Notes: generated from the sequence alone by a model not told the origin. A stretch of DNA of 64,000 nucleotides from Sphingomonadaceae bacterium (GCA_947477745.1 CANJUF010000001.1:124001-188000), one strand, 5' to 3'; shown: positions 1 to 8,804, counted from the stretch's first letter. Translations and numbers: made by a program.

Positions 1-1
1 C

Positions 2-1066
2 GTGCTATGCCGGGACCGGAACAACTTCTGCCTGCATTACACCTGCCATCCCGCTTATCGCCGCCCGGACGGAACCGGCGTTCCGGGGTGCCGGTTCTAT
101 GGCGAGAATCCGGACGCGGTTTACCGGTGGGGCGGGCTCGATCCCGACCGGCGCTATACCCTGACCTGCTGGGAGACCGGGCCCGCGCCGGTCGATGCAT
201 CGTTCACGCTGATGGGCACCTATGGCGGCACCACGCCGGGACAGGCCATCGACCTGCATGACCTGTCGCGCAGTCCTGACGGCGGCTTCGTCATCACGCT
301 CGATGCCGATCCCGCGAATGGGCGCGCCAACCACCTGACCCTGACCACCAAGACCAGGCTGCTGCTGATCCGCGAGTTCCTCGGTGACTGGTCTGCAGAT
401 ACGCCTTTCGCAATGACGCTGGAGGCAGAGGGCGTCACACGCGGCGGATCATGGGACGAAGAACTTGCGCTCGACGAAATCTGCCACTTCGCGATCGAGG
501 AGCTCTACCTCTACTTCTGGATGAACCACATTTATCGCAACCTGCCGCCCAACGGGATCACGCCCGCGCAATCGGCGGCAGCGATGGGCGGAAGCGCCAG
601 CATGGCGACCGCGCAAGGCTATTTCGAGCTGAGAGAAGACGAAGCCGCCTTGATCGAATGGGATCCTGCCGGTGCGCGGCTCTCGGGACTTTCTGTGCTC
701 GACTGGTGGTACTTGCCGATCGACAGCCACCGCCTGTCATCGACGCTCAACAACCATCAGGCCCAGCCCAATGATGACGGCTCGGTGACGGTGGTGCTGT
801 CGCGCAGCGATCCCGGGGTAGCGAACTGGCTCGATTGCCGCGGGCTCAGGCATGTGCTGATGACCGCCCGCTGGCAGAACCTGCCCGAGCAGCAGCTGCG
901 CGGCGGTCCGCAGATCAGGAGCCGGATCGTCAAACTGGCTGAACTGGACGCCCATCTCCCCGCTGGCATGGCGCGCTGCAATGCCGCGCAGCGACAGGCT
1001 TTGAATACGGCGCGCCTCGAGGCCTACACGCGCCGCACTGGCAGCTTGAACAACATGCTGTCTTAA
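2..1066 (+). CDS. DUF1214-like protein, 5' end outside the window
   Basis: The frame is open from the window edge, so the true start is probably upstream; the GTG at base 2 is not a convincing start. The visible 354 residues include an N-terminal stretch rich in Gly, Asp and Tyr (FYGENPDAVYRWGGLDPDRR) that resembles the beta-rich part of DUF1214 proteins, followed by a C-terminal half with several Trp and acidic residues and an RRTGSLNNML tail. The biochemical role of this family is unknown. The stop overlaps by four bases the stop of the convergent Rieske oxygenase gene, so it sits in a catabolic neighbourhood but in its own transcription unit. The family call rests on pattern memory only. 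Confidence 0.55.
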   Translation: MLCRDRNNFCLHYTCHPAYRRPDGTGVPGCRFYGENPDAVYRWGGLDPDRRYTLTCWETGPAPVDASFTLMGTYGGTTPGQAIDLHDLSRSPDGGFVITLDADPANGRANHLTLTTKTRLLLIREFLGDWSADTPFAMTLEAEGVTRGGSWDEELALDEICHFAIEELYLYFWMNHIYRNLPPNGITPAQSAAAMGGSASMATAQGYFELREDEAALIEWDPAGARLSGLSVLDWWYLPIDSHRLSSTLNNHQAQPNDDGSVTVVLSRSDPGVANWLDCRGLRHVLMTARWQNLPEQQLRGGPQIRSRIVKLAELDAHLPAGMARCNAAQRQALNTARLEAYTRRTGSLNNMLS

Positions 1067-2469
1067 TCGCTCTTGGGCGCGGTCTCACTCGTGGTCCACT
1101 TGTCCCACAACTTGTGGAAATGGCGGATCTTGGTCGCCTGATAGACGCCCAGCATCGCGCCGCGACCAAGGTGCATCAGGTTGTGCAGGCCTTTCTGGAC
1201 TTCGGGAATGTTGAATTCGTCCTGATCGAAAATCCGCGCAGCCCTCCCGAGCAGGTCGCTGGCTTCGAGATGCGACTGGTCCAGCCCCAGCCAGCGCGTG
1301 GCAGCCGGCCTCGGACGCTCGCCCTTGAACGGCTTGAGCAGATAAGTCTCCATCAGGCACATTTCGGGATCATCGCCCCAAGGCCTGAAGCGGTAGGCCA
1401 GCTCGTCGTAGGCCCACCACGGATGGAAGTTCGGGAACACGGTGAAATAGCCGCCGCCGAACACCTCGAAATCGGTGAGATCGTCGACCTTGTCGCCGAT
1501 CGTCTCGCGCAAGACCTTGCGGCGCACTTCAAGCTCGTATTCAATCAGTTCGCGGTCCTGGCCCTCGGCCGGATAGTCCTGAAGCACGCGTTCGACCGGT
1601 TCCTGGTTGCCTACCCCGGGCAGGGCATCAAGCCGCTCGTCGGGAGTTGGAATGAAGGCGAGCGGCAAGTCGGCGGTCCCCTGCCCCAGCGCCCGCGAGT
1701 AATTGCCCATCGGATCGTATTGCCCGCTGTCGGACGCCATCCCGCCGAAGTAGACGCCAAATTGCGAATGGGTTGAATAGTTGTGGTAGGCCTCCATGAA
1801 GGCCTCCTGCGCGACCTTCCAGTTGGCCGGGAAAATCTTGCAGATGTGGCCGGCGATGCAACGCTCTTCGAGCGGGAATTTCTCCCAGTGCATCGCCAGG
1901 TCGCCGAGATAGCTTTCCAGCGCCTCGCAGTCAGGGTCCATGTTGATGAAGACGAACCCGCCCCAGCGCCCGGTCTTCACTTCGACCAGACCGAAATTGT
2001 CCTCATCGAGCTGCGGGAAATCCCACCGCGACGGGCAGGATTTGAACTTGCCGTCTATCGTCCAGGTGAAGGCATGGAATGGGCAGCGCAGTTCCTTCCT
2101 GTGACACGCCCCGTCCACCAGCCGCCGACCCTGATGCAGGCAGACGTTGTGGAACGCGCGGATTTCATCTGGCGCGCTGCGCACCAGCAGGATCGAGATG
2201 TCGCAGATCTCATAAGTGACGATATCGCCGACCTCGGGGATTTCCTCTTCCCGGCAGGCCATCTGCCAGACGCGCTTCCAGATGCGTTCCTTTTCCAACT
2301 CATAGGCTTCGCGGGTTATGTACCTGTCGGCCGGAATGTCCTCGTCGCCAAGCCATTCGGACTTGTCGATCAGCAGGTAGTCCGGGACCGGATGCTTGTC
2401 GTAGGCCTTGAGGATGTCGATGAAATTGAGGCCGGGCGCGCGCGGGGTCTTGCGGATTTGGTCCATCAT
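1063..2469 (-). CDS. Rieske aromatic-ring-hydroxylating oxygenase, large subunit
   Basis: About 468 residues, the usual size for a large (alpha) subunit. The Rieske 2Fe-2S site is visible as CLHQGRR followed by CPFHAF, the C-x-H / C-x2-H pattern. The mononuclear iron site is suggested by EAFMEAYHNYSTHS. Such enzymes insert oxygen into aromatic, steroid or terpenoid substrates using electrons from a ferredoxin. I chose the ATGATG start at 2469 rather than the 2595 start of the ORF track because GGGGAAGA lies just upstream and because it overlaps the stop of the small upstream ORF, indicating translational coupling. No ferredoxin or reductase adjoins it. It is a paralogue of the Rieske gene at 48.8 kb (both carry VWQMACRE). 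Substrate unknown. Confidence 0.93.
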   Translation of the reverse strand: MMDQIRKTPRAPGLNFIDILKAYDKHPVPDYLLIDKSEWLGDEDIPADRYITREAYELEKERIWKRVWQMACREEEIPEVGDIVTYEICDISILLVRSAPDEIRAFHNVCLHQGRRLVDGACHRKELRCPFHAFTWTIDGKFKSCPSRWDFPQLDEDNFGLVEVKTGRWGGFVFINMDPDCEALESYLGDLAMHWEKFPLEERCIAGHICKIFPANWKVAQEAFMEAYHNYSTHSQFGVYFGGMASDSGQYDPMGNYSRALGQGTADLPLAFIPTPDERLDALPGVGNQEPVERVLQDYPAEGQDRELIEYELEVRRKVLRETIGDKVDDLTDFEVFGGGYFTVFPNFHPWWAYDELAYRFRPWGDDPEMCLMETYLLKPFKGERPRPAATRWLGLDQSHLEASDLLGRAARIFDQDEFNIPEVQKGLHNLMHLGRGAMLGVYQATKIRHFHKLWDKWTTSETAPKSD

Positions 2470-2681
2470 TCTTCCCCTGCCCGTGCCGCGCAATCCGTTG
2501 CTATAAGCTCCCCCGTCACCCAGCGGCAGAAGATCGGGTCGGCGTGGCGCAATGGCCCTTCCAGCCAGGTGCCGTTGCGATCGAACTCTCCCCACTCGCC
2601 GCTGTCGCCTTCCACGCGCACCCGGTCCTTCGCAAGGGCTGCGTAGCGCGCAGGGTAATAGGGATGGCGGCAGAACTTCAT
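2466..2681 (-). CDS. Small hypothetical protein coupled to the Rieske oxygenase
   Basis: A 71-residue ORF whose stop overlaps the ATGATG start of the Rieske oxygenase gene, so the two are probably co-translated. The product is mixed charged and aromatic (MKFCRHPYYPARYAAL, then GEWGEFDRNGTWLEGPL), has no membrane segment and two well separated cysteines, and looks like a small globular accessory protein. I do not recognise a family. There is no ribosome-binding site upstream of the ATG: a palindrome starts only 4 bp before it, so the mRNA may be leaderless or a different start may be used. The coupling, rather than homology, is the reason to accept it. Confidence 0.6.
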   Translation of the reverse strand: MKFCRHPYYPARYAALAKDRVRVEGDSGEWGEFDRNGTWLEGPLRHADPIFCRWVTGELIATDCAARAGEE

Positions 2682-2684
2682 CGG

Positions 2685-2706
2685 TTAGTTACGTAAGCGT
2701 AGCTAA
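2685..2706. promoter_or_regulatory. Operator-like inverted repeat between divergent operons
   Basis: Arms TTAGTTACG and CGTAGCTAA around TAAG form a 22-bp near-perfect palindrome (one mismatch) containing TTACGTAA. It sits between the small-ORF/Rieske operon and the molybdopterin oxidoreductase, 4 bp from the start codon of the former. The size and symmetry suit a TetR-type repressor site, but no TetR gene is present in the window; the regulator is inferred only. Confidence 0.45.
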
Positions 2707-2817
2707 GTTGAAGATCAAGCTTTGGGCGGGGGCGATTGCACCCGGCCGCCTAAAATTCCGCTTGAGGAGAAACCTACGGGGTCGTAGTTTTCACACGGGC
2801 ATAGAGGAAACTGGATC

Positions 2818-4998
2818 ATGCGCGAGAAGAAATCGTTCTGCCGGATCTGCAATACCCATTGCGGGATGGTCCTGACGCTCGACGAGGAGGATCGGATCAC
2901 CGCGATCCGGCCCGACAAGGACGATCCGGTCAGCGAGGGCTTCGCCTGCTTCAAGGGCCTTCAGGCGGTCGAATCGCACGATCCCGAAAACAGGGTCCGC
3001 CATCCGCTCAAACGCATGGCAGACGGCAGTTTCGAACGCATCGGTATAGAACAGGCGCTCGACGAAATCGCCGAAAAGCTCTCCGCCATCATCGAGCGCG
3101 ACGGACCGGAAGCGGTCGGCGGCTATCGCGGAACCGGCTCGGGCTTCAATGCGGTCGGCTGCTTCATCATGGATACGCTGTTCGAGCAGATCGGCACGAA
3201 GAAGATTTTCTCCGCCTCTACCATTGATCAGACCGCCAAGAACGTCGCGGTCGAGCGGATCGGTTTTTGGCAGGCGGGCCTGCATCACGTCATCGGCAGC
3301 GACGTCACCCTGCTGATCGGGACCAACCCGCTGGTTTCCTTCGCCCTGACCTTCATCGTCATGAACCCGCTCAAGCACCTCAAGGAGGAGAAGGCGAAAG
3401 GGATGAAGCTGCTGGTCATCGATCCGCGCGAGACCGAGACCGCGAAGTTTGCCGACATCCATGTCCAACCGGTACCCGGCGAAGACGCGACGATCCTTGC
3501 CGGCATGATCCGGCAAATCCTGAAGAACGGATGGGAGGACAAGGAGTTCGTCGCGAAGTATGTCGATGGGCTGGAAGAACTGCGCGCCCGCGTCGAGCCG
3601 TTCACGCCCGATTATGTCGCCGAGCGCGCGGGGATCGACAAGGCGGATTTCCTCTCGATAACCAGGACATTCGCAACTGCAAAGCGCGGCAAGGCGATGA
3701 CCGGGACGGGCGCCAACATGGGGCCGCATTCCAATCTTGTCGAACACCTGCTCAATTGCCTCAACATCATTTGCGGGCGCTGCGTGCGCGAGGGCGAGCG
3801 CATCGCCTTCCCCGGCGCGCTGATGCAAGGCTATCCTCCGCTGGCGCAGGTCGCCCCGGCGATGCGATCGTACGAAACGAGCTACAAGAGCCGGATCGGC
3901 GGATACAGCCAGATCCCCGTTATCGTCCCGGAACTGCCGACCGGGATCATGGCTGACGAGATTCTCCAGCCCGGACCCGGACAAGTGCGCGCATTCTTCG
4001 TGCATGGCGGCAACCCGGCCGTAATCGTCCCCGACCAGGTCAAGATGGTCTCGGCGTTCCGTTCGCTCGAACTGATGGTAGTGATCGACCCGTTCATGAC
4101 CCCGACCGCAAAGCTCGCCGACTATGTCCTGCCAACCCGGCTTCAGTACGAGCGGGCCGACCTGCCCTGCTGGCAATACGAGGGCTATTGGAAGCCCTAT
4201 ACCCGCTACACCCCGCCCATCGCCAAGCCCGCGCAGGGCATGGAGGTGGTTGCTGACGAGTACATCTTCTGGGGCCTGCTCAAGCGGCTCGGAAAGCAGA
4301 TGTCGTTCCTCGGCGGCACCATACCGATGGACAATCCGCCCGATACCCATGTTTTCCTGAGCCGCGTTGCCGAACAAGCGGGCCGATCGCTTGGCGAAAT
4401 CAGGAAGCACGAGCTTGGCCTGTTCTTCGAGGACAAGACCGTGTTCGCGCTGGTCGGCGAGAGCGATGCCAGGTTTACCCTCGCCTCGCCCGAGGTCATG
4501 GAAGAATTGACCGAACTTTCGCAGGAGCCTTTCGGGCAGCAGCCGATCACCCGCGACGGTGCCGCCGCAACGCACCGGCTGATCGTGCGGCGCCAGCGCC
4601 ACATGTTCAATTCGATCAGCCGCGAACTGCCCGGAACGCACCGCCGCGTGCCTCACAACCCTGCTTATCTCAACCCCGAGGACCTCGCCGAACTGGGAAT
4701 TGCATCAGGCGACCGGATCCGCATCACCTCCAGAACCGCGAGCGTGGAGGCAATCGCCGAAGCTGACCCCAAGCTGCGGCGCGGCTGCATATCCATGTCG
4801 CATGGCTATGGCGATCTTCCCGACGCCAATCGCTATGACGCGCACGGCGTGGCGGTAAATGCGCTGCTGACCACCGACTTCGAACTTCAGACGGTCAACG
4901 CCATGCCCAGGATGACCGCTGTGCCCGTCCACGTTTCGCCCGCCGGCCGCCTCGACAATGCCTGGGCGGACAACAGCGATGGCAGGGTGCTGCAGTAG
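2818..4998 (+). CDS. Molybdopterin-dependent oxidoreductase (DMSO reductase/formate dehydrogenase superfamily)
   Basis: 726 residues. The N-terminus carries the 4Fe-4S motif CRICNTHC with a fourth cysteine about 30 residues on (GFACFKG), as in formate dehydrogenase, assimilatory nitrate reductase and related bis-MGD enzymes. The central part has the molybdopterin-binding style (LLIGTNPLVSF, LLVIDPRETETAKFAD), and the C-terminal 130 residues resemble the dinucleotide-binding barrel (LNPEDLAELGIASGDRIRI). There is no Tat signal, so it is cytoplasmic. No partner subunit or cofactor gene is adjacent. It is divergent from the Rieske operon. In sphingomonads such stand-alone enzymes occur in catabolic clusters; the substrate cannot be read from the sequence. 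Confidence 0.92.
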   Translation: MREKKSFCRICNTHCGMVLTLDEEDRITAIRPDKDDPVSEGFACFKGLQAVESHDPENRVRHPLKRMADGSFERIGIEQALDEIAEKLSAIIERDGPEAVGGYRGTGSGFNAVGCFIMDTLFEQIGTKKIFSASTIDQTAKNVAVERIGFWQAGLHHVIGSDVTLLIGTNPLVSFALTFIVMNPLKHLKEEKAKGMKLLVIDPRETETAKFADIHVQPVPGEDATILAGMIRQILKNGWEDKEFVAKYVDGLEELRARVEPFTPDYVAERAGIDKADFLSITRTFATAKRGKAMTGTGANMGPHSNLVEHLLNCLNIICGRCVREGERIAFPGALMQGYPPLAQVAPAMRSYETSYKSRIGGYSQIPVIVPELPTGIMADEILQPGPGQVRAFFVHGGNPAVIVPDQVKMVSAFRSLELMVVIDPFMTPTAKLADYVLPTRLQYERADLPCWQYEGYWKPYTRYTPPIAKPAQGMEVVADEYIFWGLLKRLGKQMSFLGGTIPMDNPPDTHVFLSRVAEQAGRSLGEIRKHELGLFFEDKTVFALVGESDARFTLASPEVMEELTELSQEPFGQQPITRDGAAATHRLIVRRQRHMFNSISRELPGTHRRVPHNPAYLNPEDLAELGIASGDRIRITSRTASVEAIAEADPKLRRGCISMSHGYGDLPDANRYDAHGVAVNALLTTDFELQTVNAMPRMTAVPVHVSPAGRLDNAWADNSDGRVLQ

Positions 4999-5188
4999 GT
5001 CTTATCGTCCGCATACTTCGCTCCCCGCGCCGTGCACCCGTTTGCTGGCTTCTCGGGTTATTCGGCTGGCAACATGCTGCAATTCGGCTACGCTCAGCCC
5101 GGTTGATGGGAGAGCAAGCCATCGAGCCGAACGGACGTTTGCTGGCAAGAGAACCGACTGGTCCGGGCTAGCCTTTGGGAGTTGGAGC

Positions 5189-5377
5189 ATGAAATTTGAC
5201 CGCATCATTGCCAATGGCATGGTTGTCGACGGCACGCGCCAATCGCGGTTCCTGGGCGACGTGGGCATCAGGGAAGGCAAGATCGCCGCGATCGGCAAGC
5301 TCGATCCTGCTGATGCGGCCGAAGTTCTCGACGCGACCGGGCTGTTCGTCGCTCCGGGTTTCATCGACCTGCATACG
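5189..5377 (+). pseudogene. N-terminal fragment of an N-acyl-D-amino-acid deacylase-type amidohydrolase
   Basis: ATG at 5189 with GGGAGTTGGAGC upstream opens MKFDRIIANGMVVDG and runs through the composite-domain start to VAPGFIDLHT, matching in order the first 65 residues of the intact amidohydrolase at 38814-40565 (VAPGFIDCHTHYDAQ). Immediately after the first metal-site residues the homology stops and the DNA continues as the reverse-strand start of a GST gene. The open frame reads on to 5605, but that part is antisense to trhO. This is therefore a gene truncated by recombination; its product would lack the metal site and most of the barrel. Confidence 0.8.
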
Positions 5378-5434
5378 GGCGCGCATGGCATAGGGGCAGC
5401 GCCGAAAGCTGTAGAGGATCGGCTTATCCGTCAC
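5375..5434 (-). pseudogene. N-terminal fragment of a glutathione S-transferase
   Basis: A GTG start at 5434 overlaps the trhO stop by 11 bases, and the frame reads TDKPILYSFRRCPYAMRARM, a very typical GST/thioredoxin-fold N-terminus with the redox CPYA segment. After about 20 codons the GST-like sequence ends where the amidohydrolase fragment begins on the other strand. The start would have been translationally coupled to trhO. What remains is too short to fold, so I treat it as a relic of a lost gene. Confidence 0.75.
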
Positions 5435-6386
5435 GCCGCTCTGACTTGCTGGCGCCGATATGCGCAGCTCCGCGAGACCGGGCGAGCCGTTCCTGCCGGT
5501 CCCGTTCGGCATATTTCGCCCGCTGGGCATCGGTGCGCTGCGAATGGCAAGCAGGACAACTCACTCCAGCCTGATACAGAGGCGACGCGCGATCCTCCAC
5601 GCTGACCGGTCTGCGGCAAGCGCGGCACAGCTCGTGCGTTCCGAGCTTGAGGCCATGGCCGACAGCGACGCGCTCGTCGAATACGAAGCATTCCCCTTGC
5701 CAAAGACTTTGGTCGGCGGGGGCCGTCTCGAGGTACTTCAGGATTCCGCCTTGCAGGTGATACACCTCGTCGAAGCCTTCGGACTTCAGGAACGCCGTCG
5801 ATTTCTCGCATCGAATGCCGCCTGTGCAGAACATCGCGATTTTCGGCTGGTCGCCATTACTCAGCAACCGCTCGCGTTCGGCGCGGAACCAGGCCGGGAA
5901 ATCGCGGAAGCTGCCGATCATGGGATTGATTGCACCGGCGAACGTGCCGATCGCCACCTCGTAGTCGTTTCGGGTATCGATCACGATCGTGCCCGGTTCG
6001 CGGATCAATGCGTTCCAGTCCTGAGGCACGACATAGTGCCCGGTGCCGGCAAGTGGATCGACGCCGGGCTGGCCCATGGTCACGATCTCGCGTTTCACTC
6101 GCACTTTCATGCGATGATAGGGCATCGTCCCCGCCGCCGAATACTTCACGTCCAGATCGAAAAAGCCTGGAAGGTTCCGAATGAGCGCCAGGACGCAATC
6201 GATTGCCCGATCGGATCCGGCAATCGTGCCATTGATCCCTTCCGTCGCAAGCAGCAGCGTTCCCTTTACTTCCGCATCACGGCACAGTTGTGCCAGCTCA
6301 CCGCGAACAGTTTCACAATCGTCCAGCCGGGCGAACTTGTAGAGCGCGGCCACGCGGATGGGTAAACAGGAGTCTTTCACGGGCAC
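5424..6386 (-). CDS. trhO: tRNA uridine(34) hydroxylase, rhodanese domain
   Basis: 320 residues, the family length. An N-terminal acylphosphatase-like domain (EGINGTIAGS) is followed by a rhodanese domain whose active-site loop FCTGGIRCEKS contains the catalytic cysteine, and then a Cys-rich C-terminal tail (CRACRRPVS, CPACHSQ). TrhO proteins make 5-hydroxyuridine at tRNA position 34. The start is GTG at 6386 with GAGGAC just upstream. The 3' end overlaps the GST remnant, which shows that trhO lost its downstream operon partner. Confidence 0.92.
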   Translation of the reverse strand: MPVKDSCLPIRVAALYKFARLDDCETVRGELAQLCRDAEVKGTLLLATEGINGTIAGSDRAIDCVLALIRNLPGFFDLDVKYSAAGTMPYHRMKVRVKREIVTMGQPGVDPLAGTGHYVVPQDWNALIREPGTIVIDTRNDYEVAIGTFAGAINPMIGSFRDFPAWFRAERERLLSNGDQPKIAMFCTGGIRCEKSTAFLKSEGFDEVYHLQGGILKYLETAPADQSLWQGECFVFDERVAVGHGLKLGTHELCRACRRPVSVEDRASPLYQAGVSCPACHSQRTDAQRAKYAERDRQERLARSRGAAHIGASKSERRDG

Positions 6387-6392
6387 GTGTCC

Positions 6393-6578
6393 TCAGCGAT
6401 ACTTTCTGGCATTGGTGGCCGTGAAATCGGGATCCTTGTTCGCCGCCCAATCGACGAATTTGCGCACTTCGGGATGAGCCAGCAAGTCCTGCACATCCAT
6501 CCCATAGCGCTGCAATTCGGTGCGCACCATCGGCCTGTCCATGGTGCCTCGATTCGGAGGTCCATCTATCGCGATCAT
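6393..6578 (-). CDS. Small hypothetical ORF upstream of trhO
   Basis: A 61-codon ORF ending seven bases before the trhO start on the same strand. The product (LLAHPEVRKFVDWAANKDPDF in its C-terminal half) has no signal, membrane segment or motif I recognise. Its only support is the tight spacing to trhO and the absence of a competing frame. It could be the 3' remnant of a longer gene. Confidence 0.35.
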   Translation of the reverse strand: MIAIDGPPNRGTMDRPMVRTELQRYGMDVQDLLAHPEVRKFVDWAANKDPDFTATNARKYR

Positions 6579-6962
6579 CTTGGCATTGCCATGCCAAGAT
6601 CACTGTTGCCGACTGCCATAAATGATCGTGAACGCAAATGTCCGAGAGGCCGGACGATCCGGAACGGCAGCTATCGATCAAGACTATTGCGGTTCCGGTT
6701 GGTCCAGCGCGTCTATTAGTCTTCACCGTCTAGCAATACCACTTTAGTCTCTGTGTAAGACATGAGCCCTTCCCGGCCAGCAGCTCACAAGGCTCCTGCC
6801 ACTGGGGACACCGAAAATAGGCCTCAGAGAAATACCGTCAAACCGGCGACGATTGTCTCGAGAAGCCGCTCTCCGTGCTCCCCAATCATTCCACAATGGC
6901 CGCACAAAGGCGCGCTTTGACGCTCAGAGAGCGAATCCCGTGCGACATGGGAGACCGGGTGG
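6579..6962. other. Intergenic stretch without recognised gene
   Basis: About 380 bases between the small ORF and tRNA-Tyr. Base composition is less GC-rich than the flanks, with many short stops in all frames. It may contain upstream signals for the trhO operon and downstream processing signals of the tRNA, but I see no convincing terminator, repeat or coding region. Confidence 0.4.
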
Positions 6963-7045
6963 TGGACAGGGCTGGATTCGAACCAACGTACGCTTGCGCG
7001 GGCAGATTTACAGTCTGCTGCCTTTAACCACTCGGCCACCTGTCC
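6963..7045 (-). tRNA. tRNA-Tyr (GUA)
   Basis: Read on the minus strand, the 7-bp acceptor GGACAGG pairs with CCTGTCC, the D-arm contains GGCCGAGTGGTTAAAGGC, the anticodon loop CTGTAAA gives GTA, a long class II variable arm follows, and the T-arm is GGTTCGAATCC. The length is 83 nt with discriminator A; an in-frame CCA is not cleanly encoded. It is divergent from the downstream rRNA methyltransferase gene. Confidence 0.95.
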
Positions 7046-7177
7046 ACACCGGCTGTCGCTTGCGGGGAAACCCGCGAGTGTCGGCACCCCGTGAGGTGCG
7101 CTGCGACCGAGAGGCCGGGCTATTGGCGAAGCGCGGCATTCCTGTCAATGGGGGCGAACACCCCGGAAGGACAACAT

Positions 7178-7984
7178 ATGAGCAAACGCAGCGATGGCGC
7201 ACCCAAACGGGCACTGCGCGGTCGCGCCGGACGCATGCAGGGCGGGCGCGGCAGCGGACGGGCCAGCACTGGCGCAGTGCGTCTGTGGGGCCGCCATGCC
7301 GTCGAAGCCGCGCTGATGAATCCCGAACGCAACCATCGCAAGCTGTGGGCAACCCGCGAGGGAGCGGAATCGCTTGGCGGCGAGCTTCCGCCGGACTTTG
7401 CAGTGGAATGGGCCTCGGGCGCCGACCTCGCGCGGCTGGTCGCACGCGATGCGCCGCATCAGGGCCTCGTGCTCGATTGCGACATGCTGCCCGATATCTA
7501 CCTGTCAGACGTGCTCGATGGCGATCCTGCGCGGCCGCTGGTCGTGCTCGATCAGGTCACCGATCCGCACAATGTCGGGGCCATCATGCGTTCTGCCGCC
7601 GCCTTCGGTGCCTGCGCCCTGCTCACGCAGGACCGCCACTCCCCCCCGGAATCGGGCACATTGGCCAAGAGCGCCTCGGGCGCGCTGGAAATCCTGCCCT
7701 GGGTACGCGTGGTCAATCTCGCCCGCGCGCTCGACGAGGTGGCCGAGGCCGGATACTGGCGCATCGGCCTTGCCGGGGAGGCTGAAGCGACGCTGGCTCA
7801 GGCCCTGCCCGCCGGCCCGGTCGCGCTGGTACTGGGCGCGGAGGGCGACGGCATGCGCCACAATATCGGGCAGCATTGCGACGCGCTGGCCCGCCTGCCG
7901 ATCAGCGAGGCGATGGAAAGCCTCAACGTCAGCAACGCCGCAGCGATCGCGCTTTATGCGGCATCCATACGCGGGGGAGAATGA
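7178..7984 (+). CDS. rlmB: TrmH-family 23S rRNA 2'-O-methyltransferase (RlmB-like)
   Basis: 268 residues from an ATG preceded by GGAAGG; the longer ORF-track start runs back over non-coding leader. A basic Gly/Arg-rich N-terminal tail leads into a substrate-binding domain (LWGRHAVEAAL) and then a SPOUT knot with the three family motifs: DPHNVGAIMRSA, LGAEGDGM and ISEAMESLNVSNAAAI. RlmB methylates G2251 of 23S rRNA; the exact target in this organism is inferred from family similarity. The stop is two bases before the next ATG, so it is probably co-transcribed with the lipoprotein. Confidence 0.9.
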   Translation: MSKRSDGAPKRALRGRAGRMQGGRGSGRASTGAVRLWGRHAVEAALMNPERNHRKLWATREGAESLGGELPPDFAVEWASGADLARLVARDAPHQGLVLDCDMLPDIYLSDVLDGDPARPLVVLDQVTDPHNVGAIMRSAAAFGACALLTQDRHSPPESGTLAKSASGALEILPWVRVVNLARALDEVAEAGYWRIGLAGEAEATLAQALPAGPVALVLGAEGDGMRHNIGQHCDALARLPISEAMESLNVSNAAAIALYAASIRGGE

Positions 7985-7985
7985 C

Positions 7986-8780
7986 ATGACGACAACAGAG
8001 ACATTGCCTCGCCGCGCCGCCGCAGCGAAACGAATGCTGGGTGCTGGCGTGGTCGCGGCGCTCGCCATACTGCTGGCGGCCTGCATGCTGATCCCGGGCA
8101 AGTTCGCCTCCAGCCTTGATCTGCGCAAGGACGGGAAATTCAGCTTTGCCTACAAGGGCGAGATCCATTTCGTCTCGCCGTCCCAGCTCGACGAGAAGAA
8201 GGAAGGCAGCGAAGCCAAGCCGGACGGCAAGGCGGGCAAGGACGCGGAAGCCGCGCAAATGGAAGCCATGATGGGCGGCGGCATGAACCTGACGGACCCC
8301 AAGGCCGCGGATGAGTTTGCCCGGAAGCTCGCGCGCCAAAGCGGCTGGCGCAGCGTCAAGTCGATGGGCAATGGCCGCTTCGATGTCGATTATGCGGTGA
8401 GCGGAACGCTGAGCCACGATTTCACCTTCCCGGTGATCGACGGCTTTGCCCAGGCCAGCCCTTTCGTCCAGGTGATCCGGCGCAGCGATGGCTCGGTGCG
8501 GGTCAATGCCCCGGCCTTTTCCTCAGGCCCCGAAGGTTCCCCCTTGCGCAATCTGGCGCGAATGGGGGCGATGGACGATGCCGGGAAGGCGAAGAGCGCG
8601 AGCAAAGGCCCGAAATTGCCAGTGCTCGACGGCACCTTTGCCGTTACCACTGATGGCGCGATCCTCGCCAACAACACCGAGGAAGGCCCGCAGCCGGGCA
8701 CCGGTGGCTCGATCCTGAACTGGACGGTGAACGACAGCACCGACAGCGCGCCGACTGCGCTCATCGGTTTGACCAAGTAA
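7986..8780 (+). CDS. Predicted lipoprotein of unknown function
   Basis: 264 residues. A hydrophobic signal (GVVAALAILLAAC) ends in a lipobox LLAAC, so it should be lipidated and anchored in the envelope. The mature part has a beta-rich segment (SSLDLRKDGKFSFAYKGEI), a Lys/Glu/Ala-rich low-complexity linker around residues 65-95, a Met/Gly patch and a Pro-rich C-terminal half. It follows the rRNA methyltransferase after one base and precedes a terminator. I do not know the family function; sequence style suggests a conserved sphingomonad envelope protein. Confidence 0.8.
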   Translation: MTTTETLPRRAAAAKRMLGAGVVAALAILLAACMLIPGKFASSLDLRKDGKFSFAYKGEIHFVSPSQLDEKKEGSEAKPDGKAGKDAEAAQMEAMMGGGMNLTDPKAADEFARKLARQSGWRSVKSMGNGRFDVDYAVSGTLSHDFTFPVIDGFAQASPFVQVIRRSDGSVRVNAPAFSSGPEGSPLRNLARMGAMDDAGKAKSASKGPKLPVLDGTFAVTTDGAILANNTEEGPQPGTGGSILNWTVNDSTDSAPTALIGLTK

Positions 8781-8804
8781 CCGGTTCACTTGCACACAAA
8801 GAAA

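Noticed and set aside
2791-4656. 621-codon minus-strand ORF opposite the molybdopterin oxidoreductase
   Set aside because: The plus-strand frame has clear Fe-S and molybdopterin motifs; the antisense frame has none.
5386-5605. Continuation of the amidohydrolase ORF to 5605
   Set aside because: After the metal-site His the frame is antisense to the GST fragment and trhO; it is read-through, not protein homology.
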